Assembly: GCF_039535235.1 (NCBI RefSeq)
Contig: NZ_BAAAWU010000001.1
Coordinates: 1,488,001-1,552,000, forward strand
DNA length: 64,000 nt
Origin: Streptomyces roseoviridis
Lineage (GTDB): Bacteria > Actinomycetota > Actinomycetes > Streptomycetales > Streptomycetaceae
Direction of reading: 5' to 3'
The first letter of the stretch is position 1; each line of letters begins with the position of its first letter. The notes below the pieces were generated by a model, which was not told the origin of the DNA, did not search any database, and was given only the letters and a program-made list of their open reading frames with translations. A program made the position numbers and the translations under genes. Below are positions 60,315 through 64,000 of the stretch, piece by piece.

Positions 60315-61018
60315 CGGTCACTCAGGACATGACCGCGGCCGACCTGAAGGCACTCGCCGAGCAGGCCGGCCGCGATCTGGAGGACGCCTCCGCGCTGGAG
60401 ATCCTCCAGTGGGCCGCCGCGACGTTCGGCAAGGAGTTCTGCGTCACGTCCTCGATGGAGGACGCGGTCGTCGCCCACCTGGCCTCCCGGGCGATGCCCG
60501 GCGTGGACGTGGTGTTCCTGGACACCGGCTACCACTTCCCCGAGACCATCGGCACCCGTGACGCGGTCGACGCCGTCATGGACGTCAACGTCATCACGCT
60601 GACCCCGCGTCAGACGGTGGCCGAGCAGGACGCCGCCTACGGGCCGAGGCTGTTCGAGCGCGACCCCGACCTGTGCTGCGCGCTGCGCAAGGTGAAGCCG
60701 CTGGAGGAGGGCCTGACCCGCTACCGCGCGTGGGCCACCGGACTGCGCCGTGACGAGTCCCCGACCCGGGCGAACACCCCGGTCGTCGGCTGGGACGAGA
60801 AGCGGCAGAAGGTGAAGATCTCCCCGATCGCCCGCTGGACGCAGGAGGACGTGGAGTCCTACGTCCTGGAGCACGGCGTGCTCACCAACCCGCTCCTCAT
60901 GGACGGTTACGCCTCCGTCGGCTGCGCCCCCTGCACCCGCCGGGTCCTCGAGGGCGAGGACGCGCGGGCCGGCCGCTGGGCCGGGCGGACCAAGACCGAA
61001 TGCGGGCTGCACGGCTGA
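60311..61018 (+). CDS. cysH: Adenylyl-sulfate/phosphoadenylyl-sulfate reductase
   Basis: 235 residues from ATG 60311. The nucleotide-binding strand is EFCVTSSMEDAVVAHLASR, the CC-x80-CxxC iron-sulfur motif is C122/C123 and C205/C208 (DLCCALRKV, GCAPCTRR), and the C-terminal catalytic cysteine is C231 in KTECGLHG. The four-cysteine set marks the 4Fe-4S APS-reducing branch, which makes sulfite from APS with thioredoxin. It overlaps the zinc-ribbon gene by four bases and cysC by one. Confidence 0.94.
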   Translation: MTVTQDMTAADLKALAEQAGRDLEDASALEILQWAAATFGKEFCVTSSMEDAVVAHLASRAMPGVDVVFLDTGYHFPETIGTRDAVDAVMDVNVITLTPRQTVAEQDAAYGPRLFERDPDLCCALRKVKPLEEGLTRYRAWATGLRRDESPTRANTPVVGWDEKRQKVKISPIARWTQEDVESYVLEHGVLTNPLLMDGYASVGCAPCTRRVLEGEDARAGRWAGRTKTECGLHG

Positions 61019-61584
61019 TGACCACCCCCGAGACTTCCCAGGAGAACGACGTGACCGGTGCCACCATCTGGCTCACGGGCCTGCCGAGCGCCGGCAAGAC
61101 CACGATCGCGTACGAGCTGGCCGGCCGGCTGCGCGAGGAGGGCCACCGCGCCGAGGTCCTCGACGGTGACGAGATCCGCGAGTTCCTGTCCGCGGGCCTC
61201 GGCTTCAGCCGCGAGGACCGGCACACCAACGTGCAGCGGATCGGCTTCGTCGCCGAACTGCTCGCCTCGCACGGCGTGAAGGTCCTGGTCCCGGTCATCG
61301 CCCCGTACGCCGACAGCCGCGAGGCGGTCCGCAAGCGCCACGAGACCGAGGGCACCCCCTACGTCGAGGTGCACGTGGCCACGCCGGTGGAGGTGTGCTC
61401 GGTGCGGGACGTGAAGGGCCTCTACGCCAAGCAGGCCGCGGGCGAGATCAGCGGGCTCACCGGCGTCGACGACCCGTACGAGGCGCCCGAGACGCCCGAT
61501 CTGCGGATCGAGTCCCAGAACCAGACCGTGCAGGAGTCCGCGGCGCAGCTCCACGCGCTGCTCACCGAGAGGGGTCTGCTGTGA
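61018..61584 (+). CDS. cysC: Adenylyl-sulfate kinase
   Basis: 188 residues from ATG 61018 (TGATG overlap with cysH). The P-loop is GLPSAGKTT (21-29); DGDEIREFLSAGLGFSREDR and VQRIGFVAELLASHGVKVLV are the usual APS-binding segments, and the serine acting in kinase turnover lies in IAPYADSR. It phosphorylates APS to PAPS. Since the CysH here looks APS-type, CysC may feed sulfation rather than reduction. It shares GTGA with cysD. Confidence 0.94.
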   Translation: MTTPETSQENDVTGATIWLTGLPSAGKTTIAYELAGRLREEGHRAEVLDGDEIREFLSAGLGFSREDRHTNVQRIGFVAELLASHGVKVLVPVIAPYADSREAVRKRHETEGTPYVEVHVATPVEVCSVRDVKGLYAKQAAGEISGLTGVDDPYEAPETPDLRIESQNQTVQESAAQLHALLTERGLL

Positions 61585-62516
61585 CCACCGTTGCCCATGT
61601 TCACGACGCGACCGACAGCCCGTTCGCGCTGACGCACCTCGACTCCCTGGAGTCGGAGGCCGTCCACATCTTCCGTGAGGTGGCGGGCGAGTTCGAGCGG
61701 CCGGTGATCCTGTTCTCCGGCGGCAAGGACTCGATCGTCATGCTGCACCTGGCGCTGAAGGCGTTCGCGCCGGCGGCGGTCCCCTTCTCGCTGCTGCACG
61801 TCGACACCGGGCACAACTTCCCCGAGGTCATCGAGTACCGCGACCGGGTGGTCGCCGAGCACGGGCTGCGCCTGCACGTGGCCTCGGTGCAGGAGTACAT
61901 CGACGCGGGCAAGCTGCGCGAGCGCCCGGACGGCACCCGCAACCCGTTGCAGACCGTCCCGCTGACCGAGGCGATCCAGCAGCACCGTTTCGACGCCGTC
62001 TTCGGCGGCGGCCGGCGCGACGAGGAGAAGGCCCGCGCCAAGGAGCGGGTGTTCAGCCTGCGCGACGAGTTCTCGCAGTGGGACCCGCGCCGCCAGCGGC
62101 CCGAGCTGTGGCAGCTGTACAACGGCCGGCACGCCCCCGGCGAGCACGTCCGGGTCTTCCCGCTGTCGAACTGGACCGAGCTGGACGTCTGGCAGTACAT
62201 CCAGCGCGAGAAGATCGCGCTGCCGGAGATCTACTTCGCGCACGAGCGCGAGGTGTTCGCCCGCAACGGCATGTGGCTGACGGCCGGCGCGTGGGGCGGC
62301 CCGAAGGAGAACGAGACCGTGGAGCGGCGGCTGATCCGCTACCGCACGGTCGGCGACATGTCCTGCACGGGTGCGGTGGACTCCGACGCCACCACCCTGG
62401 AGGCCGTGATCGCCGAGATCGCCGCGTCCCGGCTCACCGAGCGGGGCGCGACGAGGGCGGACGACAAGCTGTCCGAGGCCGCGATGGAAGACCGCAAGCG
62501 CGAGGGGTACTTCTAA
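61581..62516 (+). CDS. cysD: Sulfate adenylyltransferase subunit 2
   Basis: 311 residues from GTG 61581. The PP-loop SGGKDS (46-51) binds ATP, and LLHVDTGHNFPEVIEYRDRV, DAVFGGGRRDEEKARAKERV and FPLSNWTELDVWQYI are family signatures. With CysN it makes APS from sulfate and ATP. Stop and start of cysN overlap (TAATG). Confidence 0.96.
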   Translation: MTTVAHVHDATDSPFALTHLDSLESEAVHIFREVAGEFERPVILFSGGKDSIVMLHLALKAFAPAAVPFSLLHVDTGHNFPEVIEYRDRVVAEHGLRLHVASVQEYIDAGKLRERPDGTRNPLQTVPLTEAIQQHRFDAVFGGGRRDEEKARAKERVFSLRDEFSQWDPRRQRPELWQLYNGRHAPGEHVRVFPLSNWTELDVWQYIQREKIALPEIYFAHEREVFARNGMWLTAGAWGGPKENETVERRLIRYRTVGDMSCTGAVDSDATTLEAVIAEIAASRLTERGATRADDKLSEAAMEDRKREGYF

Positions 62517-63868
62517 TGAGCACGTCCACCGAACAGCCCACCGCCGGGCACGCGGAGCTGGCGGCGACGACCCTGCTGCGCTTCGCCACCGCCGGGTCCG
62601 TCGACGACGGCAAGTCCACGCTGGTGGGGCGCCTGCTGCACGACTCCAAGTCGGTGCTCGTCGACCAGCTGGAGGCCGTCGAGCACGCCTCCCGTTCGCG
62701 CGGTCAGGAGGCGCCGGACCTGGCGCTGCTGACCGACGGCCTGCGGGCCGAGCGGGAGCAGGGCATCACCATCGACGTGGCCTACCGCTACTTCGCGACG
62801 CCCCGGCGCCGGTTCATCCTGGCCGACACCCCCGGGCACGTGCAGTACACCCGGAACATGGTCACCGGAGCCTCCACCGCCGAGCTCGCGGTGGTGCTGG
62901 TCGACGCCCGCAACGGGGTGGTCGAGCAGACCCGCCGGCACGCGGCCGTCGCCGCTCTGCTGCGGGTCCCGCACGTGGTCCTCGCGGTGAACAAGATGGA
63001 CCTGGTCGAGTACCGGGAGTCCGTCTTCGCCGCGATCGCCGAGGAGTTCACCACGTACGCCTCCGAGCTCGGCGTCCCGGAGATCACCGCGATCCCGATC
63101 TCCGCGCTGGCCGGTGACAACGTCGTGGAGCCGTCGGCGAACATGGACTGGTACGGCGGCCCGACCGTCCTGGAGCACCTGGAGACGGTGCCGGTCAGCC
63201 ACGACCTGACGGCCTGCCACGCCCGCTTCCCGGTGCAGTACGTGATCCGTCCCCAGACCGCCGAGCACCCCGACTACCGCGGCTACGCGGGTCAGATCGC
63301 GGCCGGCGCGTTCCGGGTCGGCGAGCAGGTCACCGTACTGCCCTCGGGCCGGACCTCGACGATCACCGCGATCGACGCGCTCGGCGAGTCGGTCGACATC
63401 GCCTGGGCGCCGCAGTCGGTCACCCTCCGCCTCGCCGACGACATCGACATCTCGCGCGGCGACCTGATCGCCCCGAGCGGCGACGCCCCGGCGACCAGCC
63501 AGGACGTCGAGGCGACCGTCTGCCACGTCGCGGACACCCCGCTCACCGTCGGCCAGCGGGTGCTGCTCAAGCACACCACCCGCACGGTCAAGGCGATCGT
63601 GAAGGAGATCCCGTCCCGGCTCACCCTGGACGACCTCTCCCAGCACCCCGAGCCGGGCCGGCTCGTCGCCAACGACATCGGCCGGGTGAAGGTCCGCACC
63701 GCCGAGCCGCTCGCGCTCGACGCGTACGCCGACTCCCGCCGCACCGGTTCGTTCCTGCTGATCGACCCCGCGGACGGCACCACGCTCGCCGCCGGCATGG
63801 CCGGCGAGTCCTTCGCCACCGCCAAGGCCACGGCCGCGGTGGACGACGAGGAAGGCTGGGACTTCTAG
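62516..63868 (+). CDS. cysN: Sulfate adenylyltransferase subunit 1 (GTPase)
   Basis: 450 residues from ATG 62516. GTPase motifs: P-loop AGSVDDGKST (26-35), REQGITIDVAYRYF switch I, DTPGH (105-109), NKMD (160-163) and SALAGDNV. EF-Tu-like domains II and III follow. GTP hydrolysis by CysN drives adenylation of sulfate by CysD. It lacks the fused CysC domain seen in some actinobacteria, in line with the separate cysC. Confidence 0.96.
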   Translation: MSTSTEQPTAGHAELAATTLLRFATAGSVDDGKSTLVGRLLHDSKSVLVDQLEAVEHASRSRGQEAPDLALLTDGLRAEREQGITIDVAYRYFATPRRRFILADTPGHVQYTRNMVTGASTAELAVVLVDARNGVVEQTRRHAAVAALLRVPHVVLAVNKMDLVEYRESVFAAIAEEFTTYASELGVPEITAIPISALAGDNVVEPSANMDWYGGPTVLEHLETVPVSHDLTACHARFPVQYVIRPQTAEHPDYRGYAGQIAAGAFRVGEQVTVLPSGRTSTITAIDALGESVDIAWAPQSVTLRLADDIDISRGDLIAPSGDAPATSQDVEATVCHVADTPLTVGQRVLLKHTTRTVKAIVKEIPSRLTLDDLSQHPEPGRLVANDIGRVKVRTAEPLALDAYADSRRTGSFLLIDPADGTTLAAGMAGESFATAKATAAVDDEEGWDF

Positions 63869-63970
63869 ATGGTCCAGGACGTCTACGGCACCTTCGCCAA
63901 GGAGGGCGGCCGGGTGGGTTCCGGCGCCCTCGGTGCGGGCCGGGGAGGTGTCGCGCGATGTGCGTGCTGA
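63869..63970 (+). CDS. 33-residue ORF after cysN, ending Cys-Ala-Cys
   Basis: ATG 63869 follows the cysN TAG with no gap. The peptide begins MVQDVYGTFAKEGGRVG and ends GGVARCAC-stop. The frame of a next gene appears to begin inside it at ATG 63958 (MCVLTSVRRS, GGGGAGGTGTCGCGCG upstream) and runs off the window. The ORF may be a small coupled gene or a second Cys leader for sulfur genes downstream; it could also be chance. Confidence 0.4.
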   Translation: MVQDVYGTFAKEGGRVGSGALGAGRGGVARCAC

Positions 63971-64000
63971 CCTCCGTGCGCCGCTCCGGCGGCGCGACGC

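Overview
The window is a very GC-rich stretch (third codon positions almost all G or C) from the chromosome of an actinomycete, almost certainly a Streptomyces. Several things point there: GTG and TTG starts, short ATGA/GTGA/TAATG couplings, the sulfite-reductase leader peptide with its HVDLGR...MC signature, a DmdR-type iron box, and many long stem-loop terminators between convergent genes. I see no rRNA, tRNA, insertion sequence, prophage or CRISPR array, and no large biosynthetic cluster.

1-8.6 kb is a patchwork of small units: a serine hydrolase cut by the window edge, a secreted PL6-type polysaccharide lyase, MarR with a divergent pair of SMR exporters, TetR with a divergent DUF4345 protein, a decayed dihydrofolate-reductase-family gene, an alpha/beta hydrolase, a stand-alone TrpF and a hypothetical protein. 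8.6-19.5 kb is metabolic: a long-form GAPDH, ArsR with an MFS exporter, and an acyl-CoA catabolism block (acyl-CoA dehydrogenase-etfB-etfA, an OB-fold/zinc-ribbon protein, TetR, a short-chain dehydrogenase, a second acyl-CoA dehydrogenase, a second TetR). Three copies of a TGGCACT-N-AGTGCCA-like dyad tie the first dehydrogenase operon, the OB-fold gene and the TetR gene into one probable regulon. 19.8-28.6 kb is a purine catabolism locus: FAD, 2Fe-2S and molybdopterin subunits of xanthine dehydrogenase, an NCS2 purine permease, the XdhC maturation factor and a divergent PucR regulator.

28.7-43.7 kb holds a TPR-like protein, a beta-propeller protein, GntR, an iron-regulated FhuF-like reductase, a DUF2637 membrane protein, an anti-sigma-type ATPase, pyruvate oxidase, a PP2C-like protein, a 1258-residue secreted subtilase and a TrmB/LuxR-type regulator. 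43.7-57.4 kb contains DNA alkylation repair (Ada-AlkA fusion; an AidB-like dehydrogenase further on), RsgA, a GlxA-type regulator, a VOC protein overlapping an AraC regulator, a YihY membrane protein and a GAF regulator. This part is unusually rich in tandem repeats. Three arrays have units that include the stop codon of the adjoining gene, one array encodes the tails of two convergent genes on opposite strands, and one leader contains a 182-base run without T.

57.4-64 kb is a GNAT acetyltransferase followed by the assimilatory sulfate reduction operon: Cys-containing leader peptide, ferredoxin-type sulfite reductase, a 59-residue zinc ribbon, cysH, cysC, cysD, cysN, and a 33-codon ORF ending in Cys-Ala-Cys-stop. 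The coding genes overlap by 1-4 bases and should act together to activate sulfate and reduce it to sulfide.
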